Of a DNA stretch of 64,000 nucleotides, positions 47,901 through 56,318 are shown piece by piece. The position numbers and the translations under genes were made by a program. The stretch's first letter is position 1. Each line of letters opens with the position of its first letter. The stretch comes from Novipirellula galeiformis (GTDB taxonomy: Bacteria > Planctomycetota > Planctomycetia > Pirellulales > Pirellulaceae): positions 1 through 64,000 of the forward strand of contig NZ_SJPT01000010.1 in NCBI RefSeq assembly GCF_007860095.1. Reading direction: 5' to 3'. A model generated the notes under the pieces. The model saw nothing but the letters and a program-made list of their open reading frames with translations. It was not told the origin of the DNA and made no database searches.

Positions 47901-48265
47901 GCAATCTCTGCTTCACGCTGAAATCGCCTTGCGCTACTCTGGTTCGTCGTTAAGTCGAAGCGTGGAAACTTGATCGCGACATTCCGCTGCAGTTGCAAGT
48001 CACGGGCCAACCAAACACGTCCGTACGCCCCCCCACCGAGTTCCTTGGTCAACACAAAATGATCGACCTGCGTTTGTTCCCTGGGCTCGAAGATCGGCGA
48101 TTTTGAAACGGAGGGTTCTTGCTCTAGGCCAAGTACATCCGAACCCTGCGACCGGTCAGATTCACCAGCACTCGTTCCAGACCGATTGTCGGGAGACGGA
48201 GAACCCTCCGCGGCGGGACGCGCCGAAGGAAATGCAGGGGAACGCAGGTTGCGTTGGTTGAGCAT
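44864..48265 (-). CDS. Membrane Ser/Thr protein kinase with C-terminal WD40-like propeller
   Basis: A 1133-residue protein with a Pro/Ser-rich N-terminal stretch (about 1-65) and a Hanks-type kinase domain (about 70-335): LGGGAYGRVWLARD, VAIKFPRF, HRDIKPSNVI, TDFGMARS and SPEQACGR. One membrane segment follows near residue 380 (MFAWIAVFGVLFGIASLSMFA), then a helical linker and WD40-like repeats to the end (DGKLIFWDIETG, VGWQDGSLSVFDLETT). This is the common planctomycete kinase type; the kinase is cytoplasmic and the propeller extracytoplasmic if topology follows the family. The ATG at 48265 is preferred over an adjacent TTG. No ECF sigma gene, the usual neighbour, is present. Confidence 0.92.
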   Translation of the reverse strand: MLNQRNLRSPAFPSARPAAEGSPSPDNRSGTSAGESDRSQGSDVLGLEQEPSVSKSPIFEPREQTQVDHFVLTKELGGGAYGRVWLARDLQLQRNVAIKFPRFDLTTNQSSARRFQREAEIAAGLSHPNLIPILEAVLTPEKAYIVSEYCPGPTLTQWMNEQDRLLRVDTAVSIVAQIANGLRAAHERNLMHRDIKPSNVIISDDAMGRPFANLTDFGMARSMNDERDVNETLMGTLIGSAPYMSPEQACGRVEMHGFHSDVFSLGVVLYELLTGVSPFTAATQMQVIQRVMDYDPPPIRKIRPTVSRDLSAVVQRCLEKSPARRYQDAGKLYEDLICVAQRRPTSARPIGVIGRATRWAARNPLVAMFAWIAVFGVLFGIASLSMFALKQRQHAAKSLAHANELRLALDHAEDSRERLYASRYDSDLTMAYLMFNRGQYGEARRLLNRQLPSEGERDLRSIEWDLLDSEVSAKYALWGKHQKRAGRLVGLPDQQTVVSSGDDGKLIFWDIETGTERHRLDGFQGQSTAIAALPNGKLAIPGPEWPLGFRGVIVIDPATGQTEQALQVHPTTISSIRVAGDKLASGCRYHGIKVWSFSKQKAIAIPGRLRNSSIGLSSDGSTLVSGEKEVNSLRFFDTETGILNHEFVLPAPAVLVQCGQQHDWAAYTVQGKQGFGITPMQKSESNGESCWVSANSIPLALAFSQHDTAIAIADSHSGIQWFNRHSADGDGDSIGVWESTAYVSGAGGRVTDVEFLSADDVLTTALDGAVERFSPNRVGHERFVRPATRSECVGSAITSDFRSILVVTDDNVVQVGDLPDQAEAGDPLDSQGNIAVAYRDVWKAKTPIRAIALSPDDKTIVLSDSFGRLIWLRDWRSGEPTVHVTPLPKRGRRDFFAQLRFSPSGRYLAVGGDSDVMLVFDTSNSLDQPAFLRDHDKETHCFAFSSSERELVYCGDGELELLDLESGRSRIWQTTSEQASCVEFAPDAKRIVVGWQDGSLSVFDLETTQLESVMQGGASTGDYAMRPSAIRFLSNDRLLMMTHGGTLLFCDLDKRLQLGTFTVWKSVNYQSHCDAIRLSDDATQLIVSCNASGDSRVCRWQISNHRHHKESGNYAKHKTSSVAPPTQWSMEAR

Positions 48266-48998
48266 CAAAACTCCGTTCCTACCCGAAGGAAATACAACCT
48301 TCGCTCAAATAGACTGCTGACAAGAAGAGAAAGCGAGTCGTTCGCGTAATCAAAAGCGATGTCCGACACGACCTTTGTAGCGATTATAACTGCCCTGCGC
48401 CCGTGCGGGGTACCACCAGCCCCCATCCTTCGCCTTTTTTTGCTTTTGCCAAGACTCTGACTCAAGCCCTCCCCAAAAGAGCTAGATCCACAGTGTCTCT
48501 TAAAGGCAGGGATCCGACCTTCTGCTCCGTCACAACGGTGCGTCGAGGGAACGCGAGTGTCGAAACGGGCAACCCCGTGATGGTTGTAGCGGTGGTAACG
48601 ATTCTCACGCTTGTCGCCTGAATTTGGCCAGCGAAGAGAAGTCGATACGGGGATGCGATGCCGTTACAACCGTCAAATTCGATACGGAAAGCACGTTCGA
48701 TCCAACAGGTCAGCTCAAACGGAATCTTTTGCCTTGCCCACCATCTTTACGTAGGTAACTGTTCACCCGTAGTCGATGAAGTTTGTGCATCAGGATTCGT
48801 CTCGCTTGTGCATTAAGTCTGCTCAATCGAAACAAACTCCATTCTGCGTAGTGCGTTACGCGGTGGAACCGAAGCAAATCGGTCATGGGAAGACGGTTGT
48901 GACGAACCCCACGAATTTTGATGCCGGGTCAGCTGCTAGTGCTCTGGCCCCGGAAAGCTACGTCCAAAAACCCGTATTGTTACCGTGGAGACTTGAAG
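48266..48998. other. Long divergent intergenic region
   Basis: About 733 bases between the kinase gene and the YTV-repeat gene, with no convincing ORF. It must contain the promoter and perhaps a long leader of the YTV gene. No terminator, riboswitch or repeat was recognised. Confidence 0.5.
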
Positions 48999-50711
48999 AT
49001 GAAAAGGTTATTGTTGCCTACGTTGACGATCCTATCGATCGTTTTCGGGGTTAACTCCGCCAGCGCTGCTTACTGTGGCGCCGTCAGCTATGAAGGCTGT
49101 AGCGGATGTGGAAATACAGTTGTTGAAGGTGGTGTGGTTGCTGAAGGTGCAGTCGCTGACGACGGAGCAATCGTCGACGGTGCTGCTGGTGCTGCTGGCG
49201 GCGCTGTCGCTGGTGGTTCCTACACCGTGATGCGAAACGTCAGCGAGACGGTTTACGAGCAAGTTGAAGAAACTCGTTACCGCACACGCAACGAAGTGTA
49301 TTACGAAGATCAAGAAGTCACCAGCAGCCGCATGGTTCCTGTGACAACCAGCCGTGAAGTTAAGTACACCGTGAACGTTCCTCACGTAGAAAATCGTACC
49401 AAAACGATTAACTACACCGTGATGAAGCCCGTTCACGAAACTCGCTCGCGAGTGATCAACTACACCGTGCGTAAGCCTGTTTATCAGCAGCACACGAAGA
49501 CGATCAACTACACGGTCATGAAGCCGGTGCACGAGACTCACCAAAAGGTGATCAACTACACCGTTCGCAAGCCAGTGTGGGAAACTCGTACAAAGACGAT
49601 CAACTACACGGTCATGAACCCCGTTCGTGAAAATCACAGCAAAACCGTCAACTACACCGTGATGGTTCCTGTTCGTGAGCAAAAATCGCGTACGATCAAC
49701 TACACGGTTTACAACACCGTGCAAGAACAAAAAGTTCGCACTGAGAACTACAGCGTTGTCGTTCCTCAGCAGTACACCAAGACCGTTACGGTCAAGGGTG
49801 GCCACTGGGACACCGTTACCGAAACGATCCCTGGCAAAATGATGCGTCGCACCGTTCGTGAGCCAGGCACCTGGACTTACGACCCTTCGACATGCCGTCG
49901 CGTTTACTGCCCAGGCAGCTGCCGCGTTGAATGTGTTCAAGGTTGCCCAACGACTTGCACCAAGCGAGTTTGGGTTCCTACTTGCGAAACCAAAGAAATC
50001 ACTTGCACCAAGTACGTTCGTGAGTGCCGCACTCGTGAAATCCCGTACACCGTTTGCAAGCGAGTTCCTGAGTGCCGTACCAAAGTTGTAAACTACACCG
50101 TTTGCAAATTGGTTCCTGAGTGCCGCAGCAAGGTTGTCAACTGGACAACTTGCAAGATGGTTCCAGAATGCCGCACCAAGGAAGTTTGCTACAAGGTTTG
50201 CAAGATCGTTTGCGAGCCTCGTCAGAAGACCGTGAACTACACCGTGTGCAAAATGGTTCCTGAATGCCGCACCAAGGAAGTCAACTACACGACTTGCACG
50301 ATGGTTTGCGAAAACCGTCAAAAGACCGTGAACTACACCGTGTGCAAAATGGTACCTGAGTGCCGCACTAAGGAAGTTTGCTACAAGGTCTGCACCATGG
50401 TTCCTGAAGTTCGCACCAAGACCGTTTGCTGCACGACTTACAAGAAAGAGTGCTTCACCAAAACGATCAAGGTTGCTAAGTGCCGTAAAGTTTGCGAGCC
50501 TTACACCGTAACTCGTTGTGTTGCTCGAGTTGTCTGCAAGCAAGTTCCTGTTCAAGTTTGTGCTCCAGCATCTTGCTGCGACGCGGCTCCAGTTTGCTGC
50601 CCAGCGACTCAAGGCCCCGTTCGTGGCTTGCTCAACCGTCTGTTCAACGGCCACAACTGTGGTTGCGTTTCAGATTGCGGTTGCGATGCAACTCCAGCTT
50701 GCGGTTGCTAG
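48999..50711 (+). CDS. Cysteine-rich YTV-repeat protein (planctomycete cell envelope family)
   Basis: 570 residues. The ATG at 48999, after GGAG, gives a signal peptide (LLLPTLTILSIVFGVNSASA). A Gly/Ala/Val-rich stretch follows, then about 30 short repeats. The first half repeats TINYTVMKPVHETRxK with few Cys; the second half repeats NYTVCKMVPECRTKEV, with many Cys. The C-terminus is CCDAAPVCC and DCGCDATPACGC. Proteins with YTV motifs were reported in Rhodopirellula cell-wall proteomics, where disulfide cross-linking is proposed. Repetition and codon use keep a 540-codon antisense frame open, which is a shadow. A strong terminator follows. Confidence 0.9.
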   Translation: MKRLLLPTLTILSIVFGVNSASAAYCGAVSYEGCSGCGNTVVEGGVVAEGAVADDGAIVDGAAGAAGGAVAGGSYTVMRNVSETVYEQVEETRYRTRNEVYYEDQEVTSSRMVPVTTSREVKYTVNVPHVENRTKTINYTVMKPVHETRSRVINYTVRKPVYQQHTKTINYTVMKPVHETHQKVINYTVRKPVWETRTKTINYTVMNPVRENHSKTVNYTVMVPVREQKSRTINYTVYNTVQEQKVRTENYSVVVPQQYTKTVTVKGGHWDTVTETIPGKMMRRTVREPGTWTYDPSTCRRVYCPGSCRVECVQGCPTTCTKRVWVPTCETKEITCTKYVRECRTREIPYTVCKRVPECRTKVVNYTVCKLVPECRSKVVNWTTCKMVPECRTKEVCYKVCKIVCEPRQKTVNYTVCKMVPECRTKEVNYTTCTMVCENRQKTVNYTVCKMVPECRTKEVCYKVCTMVPEVRTKTVCCTTYKKECFTKTIKVAKCRKVCEPYTVTRCVARVVCKQVPVQVCAPASCCDAAPVCCPATQGPVRGLLNRLFNGHNCGCVSDCGCDATPACGC

Positions 50712-50782
50712 AAACACGGTTTGAATAGGCCCGACGCAAGGGAAGCCTAGACAATACCGTAGGACGTTAGTGTTCCGAATGA

Positions 50783-50823
50783 GCGGGGTGAGACTCTAAA
50801 AAGAGACTCGCTCCGCTTTTTTC
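50783..50823 (+). terminator. Rho-independent terminator of the YTV gene
   Basis: A stem of about 15 bp (gcggggtgagactct pairing with agagactcgctccgc), loop aaaa, followed by six T. It lies 72 bases after the stop. Confidence 0.9.
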
Positions 50824-51389
50824 GTTTTCCCCCCTGGAATCGGCTACCAAGCGTTTCACCAAACGCACCATCCCACGTCCCAAACCGATTTACCCTTTTT
50901 CAATCTCCCCCTGCCGCATCCGCATCGCCGCTGGAGCCCAGCGTTTCAGGCTGCAGGTTCCACCTCGCCCATCTCTGCTGGCCCCACTCTGCTGGCCTCA
51001 CTCTGCTGGGCTCACTCTTTAGCGGCCAAATTGTCAGTGGCCTTTTCGACGTGTGATTCTGCGTCAATCCAACCTCCGCTGCCGCAAACGGACGAGCTAA
51101 GGGGAAGCGAGGACAAGTCGTCGTTGTCGTGCCACTCCAGTTCGTCAACAAGCACTTCTCCAGGTCGTCAACAAGCACAGCGTGCTCCCAAACTCGATCA
51201 AGTTCACCTTGAGGCCTCGCTGAATCACGAATATCCTGCAGTAAAGATGCGTCCCAACGCAGCAACTTGACCTTTGGTTTAAAGTTGGTATCTCGTTTGA
51301 CCAACAACGAAGCGCCCCGTCACGTGATTGAGCGTGGCAGTGGCAAGCCTGCTTTTTCAACAGCACCTTTTGCAACCAACAGGAATCAA
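50824..51389. other. Intergenic region with a 14-bp tandem repeat
   Basis: About 566 bases without a convincing gene. Three copies of a 14-bp unit, ctctgctggcccca and variants, lie at 50973-51014. The minus frame across this gap is not coding-like. Confidence 0.65.
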
Positions 51390-52568
51390 ATGCTCCTCAT
51401 CACGATGCGTGCCCCCCTTCGCACGACCTCCGTTGCGATCCTGCTTTTCGGGTTCACCTTAACGTCGGTTTGCGGCAGCGAAGCAGGACCGAGTCACGAG
51501 GTAGCAGAAACCGTTTCGATTCCGACAATCGACATCTCAGGCGAGACAGAGCGTCACTCGTTCGTAGCCCAAGGCACCTCTGAGATTTATCAAGGGCACC
51601 CCTGCACGGTCTTGCTTCCCGACGGCAAGACGATGTTCTGCGCGTGGTCGATTAATCACGCCGGTCACCTCGGCCCACTTGCCCGTAGCGATGATGGCGG
51701 CAAAACGTGGGGCGGCTTACTTGATGTGCCTGATAATTGGCGGCAAGTTACCCAGACAACGCCAACGATCCACTATTTGGTCGATCCCGATGGCAAGGGA
51801 CGCATCTTTGTTTTCGGTGGCCTCGACTTTCCTGGACGACTTCGTCAGGCGTACTCGGAAGATGGCGGGGTAACGTGGACAGCGATGAAGGACACCGGCT
51901 TAACGGCTGAGTGTGCGCCGAAGACGATCATGTCGTTTGACAACGGCAAGCGTTTGGTGATGTGGTGCGATCGCCGAGGCCCTTTTGCCCTCAATCGCCC
52001 CGATGCTGAACCTTACATCTGGGAAGCCGAGTCGCGTGATGGTGGCCTTACTTGGTCACCCGAACGTCCGGTGGTCCGTACTCAGTCGCGTTGGGGCCAG
52101 CCAGCGGTGATAAGATCGCCCGATGCAAAGCAACTCTTGATGGTGCTTCGCAACGAGGATTTCCACTCGCTTTTTTCAGTCAGCAATGACAACGGGAAGA
52201 GTTGGAGCGAGGTTCGACCGCTTCCCGCAGCATTGACCGGTCATCGTCCAAAGATGCTTTACGCTCCGGATGGACGCCTCGTGATCGTGATGCGTGACAC
52301 AACAACGACCTCAAAGACCCACGGACACTTTATTGCCTGGGTCGGGAAATATGAGGATGTCATCTCGAACCGCCAGGGACAGTATCGGATCAAACTGTTG
52401 CATAGCAACGCGGGTAGAGATTGTGGCTATTCCGGCTTCGAGTTGCTTCCGGATGGGACATTTGTCGCCACCACTTACATCAAATATCGTCCTGGCCCCG
52501 AAAAGCATTCGGTCGTGACGACCCGATTCAAGCTCGATGAGATCGACCAGAAAGAACCGATGAAATAG
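51390..52568 (+). CDS. Secreted sialidase-like (BNR/Asp-box) protein
   Basis: A 392-residue protein. The ATG at 51390 follows AGGA and gives a signal peptide (TTSVAILLFGFTLTSVCG). A six-bladed-propeller sequence follows with four Asp boxes: SDDGGKTWGG, SEDGGVTWTA, SRDGGLTWSP and SNDNGKSWSE. YQGHPCTVLLPDGKTMFCAW and GYSGFELLPDGTFVATTYIK match the planctomycete exo-alpha-sialidase-like family. Whether it cleaves sialic acid is unknown; many such members act on other sugars or none. It is solitary. Confidence 0.85.
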   Translation: MLLITMRAPLRTTSVAILLFGFTLTSVCGSEAGPSHEVAETVSIPTIDISGETERHSFVAQGTSEIYQGHPCTVLLPDGKTMFCAWSINHAGHLGPLARSDDGGKTWGGLLDVPDNWRQVTQTTPTIHYLVDPDGKGRIFVFGGLDFPGRLRQAYSEDGGVTWTAMKDTGLTAECAPKTIMSFDNGKRLVMWCDRRGPFALNRPDAEPYIWEAESRDGGLTWSPERPVVRTQSRWGQPAVIRSPDAKQLLMVLRNEDFHSLFSVSNDNGKSWSEVRPLPAALTGHRPKMLYAPDGRLVIVMRDTTTTSKTHGHFIAWVGKYEDVISNRQGQYRIKLLHSNAGRDCGYSGFELLPDGTFVATTYIKYRPGPEKHSVVTTRFKLDEIDQKEPMK

Positions 52569-53140
52569 CCTTGGCCGAGTTGTTCTGTCCAACGCACCAG
52601 CGGCCTCTCGTTTGGATACGGGGCTGATAATCCCATTGCAACGCAGCGTCCGTCACACACAGCGTCCGTCACACACAGTATCCGTCAAACACAGCGTCCG
52701 TCAAAATGATCGTCTGTCAAAATGAGCCCCGCGAAGATCTAGGCAACCTTACCAGGGTTCCTTTGCATGCGTAGCAGCAATCCATTCGGCATTGGCAAAA
52801 GCAGTCATGGGATCGAAGCTTGAGAGGCGGAATGATGCTCGGCAAGAGCTCGTTGGGCCATTACCGTGTGAAGTGGACGCCCATCAAGCACGACCGGGGG
52901 GGAACCAGAGATCGTCCGGCGCAACAGGGGGGTCGGCGTAACAGGGGATAAATGTGAAACCTTGGCGGTTCTGTCAGTCGAACAATCCGCCACACGGCCA
53001 GCTTCGATGGAATTTCGGGAAAAGCCTTGTCGAGTTGCCCCTAGGCGGATAGCCTAGACCTAACGTGAATGGGCGACCCTCGGCGGAGGCTCGTCACATT
53101 GGGATTTGCGGCCGCTTGCAGCCTGACCTGCTAAAGAGCC
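52569..53140. other. Intergenic region with a 16-bp tandem array
   Basis: About 572 bases without a convincing gene. Five tandem copies of a 16-bp unit lie at 52644-52723, and two copies of cggcg(c/t)aacagggg at 52917-52930 and 52934-52947. No SAM riboswitch features were recognised before the PLP gene. Confidence 0.6.
52644..52723. repeat. 16-bp tandem repeat, five copies
   Basis: cagcgtccgtcacaca at 52644-52659 and 52660-52675, then diverging copies at 52676-52691, 52692-52707 and 52708-52723. It begins about 75 bases after the sialidase-like gene. Confidence 0.9.
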
Positions 53141-54484
53141 ATGACAAAGAATATGACGATTGATTCTAGCGCGACCGATCTCGGTCGCCCAAGTGACTCC
53201 GTGCCTGCTAAGTGCGACCCTTCGCCAGCAGACACCTCATCAAAAGCCCCAAGTTCGGGTCAAACCCCGAGTTCGACTCAAAAGGCGTCTCCTCGCGGAC
53301 TCGTCAACGAGCAAACCCTGGGCGCCTCGACTCAGTGCGTGCACAGCGGCGAACAGCGGCAAAAGGCCGAAGGTTCGATCACCGCTCCGATTTACGCGGC
53401 GTCGACCTTTACCTTCGAGTCGACCGACGCCTTGTTGCGTTTCGTCAACGGCGAAGACGACCGCGAAGAATACGGACGCTACGGCAACCCGAACGAGAAA
53501 AGCGTGGAAGCCAAGCTGGCGGCGCTCGAGGGCGCCGAATCCGCGATCCTGTACAGCTCGGGCATGTCCGCGATCGTCGGCCTGTTAATGGCGAAACTTA
53601 GCAGCGGCGACGAGATCGTTTTCTTCGACCAATGCTACCACCGTAGTCGCGAGTTTTGTGCAAAACATCTGTCGCGTTTCGGCGTGGTCACGCACCAAGT
53701 ACCGACCGGCGATTTCGAGGCACTCGAAGCTGCGATCACCCCACGCACGAAGATGTTGGTCAGCGAATCGCCGACCAATCCTCATTTGACCACGATTGAC
53801 TTGGAAAAGTTTGTAGCGGTTGGAAAGTCCAACGAAGTCGAGACGTTGATCGACGCGACGTTGGCGACCCCGTTCAACATCAAACCCATCGCGTACGGCG
53901 TCGATTATGTCTTGCACTCGGCGACCAAATACCTCGGCGGTCACAACGACTTGCTCGCTGGCGTGATCTGCGGGCGAAACGAGCAATTGGAATCGGTGCG
54001 TTCGCTGCGTGGCGTGCTCGGTGGAGTGAACTCACCTCACAACTTGTACCTGCTTGAACGCGGGTTGAAGACGTTTGCACTGCGGATGCAGCGGCACAAC
54101 GAAAACGGCCTGGCGATCGCCCAGTTCCTGGAATCGCATCCGCGAGTGGAACGGGTTTACTACCCTGGTCTAAAGTCGCATCCGTCGTACGAAACCGCTG
54201 CAGCGCAAATGCGAGGCTTTGGTGGCTTGATCACCTTCTCGGTCAAAGATGCGGATTGGAAAGCGACGTCACGGATCGTCGACGCCGCGAAGATCCCACG
54301 AATTGCCGCCAGTTTGGGCGGTGTGGAGTCGTTGATCGAACAACCCTTGGTGATGAGCTACTATCACTGTACGCCCGAAGATCGAGCTCGCTTTGGGATT
54401 GCCGACAACATGATCCGGATGTCGTGCGGCATTGAAGATACCGACGATTTGATCGCTGACCTGAAGCAAGCGCTCCAAGCCTAA
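53141..54484 (+). CDS. Trans-sulfuration-type PLP enzyme (cystathionine gamma-synthase/lyase family), copy 1
   Basis: A 447-residue Cys/Met metabolism PLP enzyme. The first 50 residues are Ser/Pro-rich and have no family match; the enzyme proper starts near GASTQCVHSG. YGRYGNPNEKSVEAKLAALE binds the cofactor phosphate of the neighbouring subunit, YSSGMSAIVGLL holds the Ser/Met loop, ESPTNPHL and DATLATPFN follow, and HSATKYLGGHND contains the Schiff-base Lys. MSYYHCTPEDRARFGI is near the C-terminus. It could be a gamma-synthase, beta-lyase or homocysteine synthase; the sequence alone does not decide. A paralog follows 368 bases downstream. Confidence 0.88.
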   Translation: MTKNMTIDSSATDLGRPSDSVPAKCDPSPADTSSKAPSSGQTPSSTQKASPRGLVNEQTLGASTQCVHSGEQRQKAEGSITAPIYAASTFTFESTDALLRFVNGEDDREEYGRYGNPNEKSVEAKLAALEGAESAILYSSGMSAIVGLLMAKLSSGDEIVFFDQCYHRSREFCAKHLSRFGVVTHQVPTGDFEALEAAITPRTKMLVSESPTNPHLTTIDLEKFVAVGKSNEVETLIDATLATPFNIKPIAYGVDYVLHSATKYLGGHNDLLAGVICGRNEQLESVRSLRGVLGGVNSPHNLYLLERGLKTFALRMQRHNENGLAIAQFLESHPRVERVYYPGLKSHPSYETAAAQMRGFGGLITFSVKDADWKATSRIVDAAKIPRIAASLGGVESLIEQPLVMSYYHCTPEDRARFGIADNMIRMSCGIEDTDDLIADLKQALQA

Positions 54485-54852
54485 TCGACTTCATGCATCA
54501 CGCATCTTGGCCTAGCCGAGCTGCCGCAACTTGGGTTTCAGGTAGTAGATTTTTAACGAGATCCACTTTGGCCGTTCGTCTAGGGAATCATAACCCGAAG
54601 CATCAGCGAGGGACCGGATCAAGCGTGTTGGTCCGTCGCTGATACGTCAGGTTATGAAATGACCCCGCTTTAAAACTCACAAGCGCCCCCCCGTCGTGTC
54701 CGGCTTCCTATTCGTCGTCTCGTAAACGAGGTTGCGAAACGCCGGTCGCACTTTCGCAGCCCGATTGCCACGCATCGTCCGCGACGTGCACCATGGGCGA
54801 GCTTCCATTCGCCGAGAATCTTGGCGTCATTCACGCAAGTATTGATTTCATC
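54485..54852. other. Intergenic region with a palindromic repeat
   Basis: About 368 bases between the two paralogous PLP genes. Holds the palindrome 54589-54656. The reading frame of the downstream gene remains open from 54793, but 54853 is the preferred start. Confidence 0.6.
54589..54656. repeat. Palindromic repeat (related to 28445-28506)
   Basis: The arms 54589-54614 and 54631-54656 are complementary at about 22 of 26 positions around a 16-base centre. The left arm starts cataacccgaagcatcagcg. It is part of the same family as the palindrome at 28445. Confidence 0.75.
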
Positions 54853-56019
54853 ATGAACCACTCCGACGAGTTAAAGAACGCCGATTTCCGCACCCGTGCG
54901 ATCCATGTCGGCAACCAGATCGATCCTGCAACCGGCGCCGTCGTTCCTCCGATTCATCTGGCCAGCACGTTTCGCCAACCGGGCGCAGGCCAGTGGGGTG
55001 AATTTGACTATTCCCGCAGCGGAAACCCGACCCGCCGCAACTTAGAAACCACCGTGGCGTCACTCGAAGGTGGTTGCGGTGCACTCGCGTTCTCCTCCGG
55101 CATGGCGGCAATCCACTGTGTCACGATGCTGCTCCGCAGCGGTGATCATGTCGTCGCGGGTTGCGATTTGTACGGGGGTGCGTACCGCTTGTTGCACAAA
55201 ATCTGCGATCGCTCGGGGATTGAAGTGACCCTCGTCGATATCACCGACCCGGCTGCGGTCGAGTCGGCCATCACCGACAAGACACGACTTATCTGGGCCG
55301 AAACGATTGGCAATCCACGGTTATCGATCCCAAATCTAGGCAAGCTTTCCGAGGTCGCTAAGGCAAACAACTGTTTGATTGGGGTCGACAACACCTTCGG
55401 AACGCCCGCGCTGATTCGGCCACTCGAAAGTGGTATCGATATCGTCATGCACTCGGCGACCAAGTACCTCGGTGGACACAGCGATTGCCTGGGTGGCACG
55501 TTGGCGGTAAGCGACCAAGCGCTTTATGACCAACTGTATTACATCCAAAACGCAACCGGAGCCGTGCTCGATCCGCTCAGTTGTTTTTTGATCTCACGCG
55601 GCTTGAAGACCCTCGATTTGCGCGTCCGCGAACAATCGGCGACCGCATTGCGATTGTCGCAGTGGTTGCAGACGCATCCCCGCGTCAAATCGGTTCTCTA
55701 CCCTGGATTGGCATCCCACCCGCAGCATGCGTTGGCAGCAGAAATTCTCAGCGGCGGATTCGGCGCGATGGTGACCTTCGAACTCGATGCAGACAAAGAG
55801 CAAACGGCCAAGGTTTGCGAAGCGACCCAGCTATTCCACCTCGCCGTCAGTCTGGGAGCGGTGGAATCGTTGATCGAACAACCCGCCACGATGTCACACG
55901 CCAGCTACGACGCAGCGGATCGCGAGAAATTCGGCATCACCGATGGGTTGATTCGATTGTCCGTTGGACTCGAATCCTTCGACGATCTCAAGCAGGATTT
56001 GTCGCAGGCGATAGGCTAA
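54853..56019 (+). CDS. Trans-sulfuration-type PLP enzyme (cystathionine gamma-synthase/lyase-like), copy 2
   Basis: A 388-residue enzyme starting MNHSDELKNADFRTRAIHVG. An upstream ATG at 54793 adds 20 residues; neither has a good ribosome-binding site. Motifs are IHLASTFRQPG, FDYSRSGNPTRRNLETTVA, FSSGMAAIHCV, GCDLYGGAYRL, ETIGNPRL, DNTFGTPALI and HSATKYLGGHSD with the PLP Lys. It is closer in pattern to canonical cystathionine gamma-synthase/lyase than copy 1 and lacks its low-complexity N-terminus. Together with metF it suggests methionine or cysteine interconversion. Confidence 0.9.
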   Translation: MNHSDELKNADFRTRAIHVGNQIDPATGAVVPPIHLASTFRQPGAGQWGEFDYSRSGNPTRRNLETTVASLEGGCGALAFSSGMAAIHCVTMLLRSGDHVVAGCDLYGGAYRLLHKICDRSGIEVTLVDITDPAAVESAITDKTRLIWAETIGNPRLSIPNLGKLSEVAKANNCLIGVDNTFGTPALIRPLESGIDIVMHSATKYLGGHSDCLGGTLAVSDQALYDQLYYIQNATGAVLDPLSCFLISRGLKTLDLRVREQSATALRLSQWLQTHPRVKSVLYPGLASHPQHALAAEILSGGFGAMVTFELDADKEQTAKVCEATQLFHLAVSLGAVESLIEQPATMSHASYDAADREKFGITDGLIRLSVGLESFDDLKQDLSQAIG

Positions 56020-56318
56020 AGCCGCGTTCCTAGTACCACCCCCAGGGTGATTTCCGACGCGAACAACGCGACGCCACGCCGGTCATTGGCGCGGGGGGAT
56101 CCGCCGCTTGAGGATGCCGTTTTCCCTGCAAATCTCGCACTCGATCCAATCCTTTCCAAGAAATTGTTCACCACTACGCATTCTGTATTGGTGCGATTTA
56201 ACGCATCTGCTAATCTTCGCTTGTCGTTGGTGACGACACTTAATTCGCACCTTGGGGATGCCATGAGGGCAAGCCACCCCGAGGCAATTTGCTTCATTCA
56301 GGTGGAAAGGAGTCCAGC

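Noticed and set aside
49032-50654. A 540-codon minus-strand ORF over the YTV gene
   Set aside because: It is the antisense of a highly repetitive, biased coding sequence; it has no family features and the plus strand has signal peptide, ribosome-binding site and terminator.
52730-53140. Possible SAM or SAH riboswitch before the first PLP gene
   Set aside because: No consensus core of known methionine-related riboswitches could be recognised.
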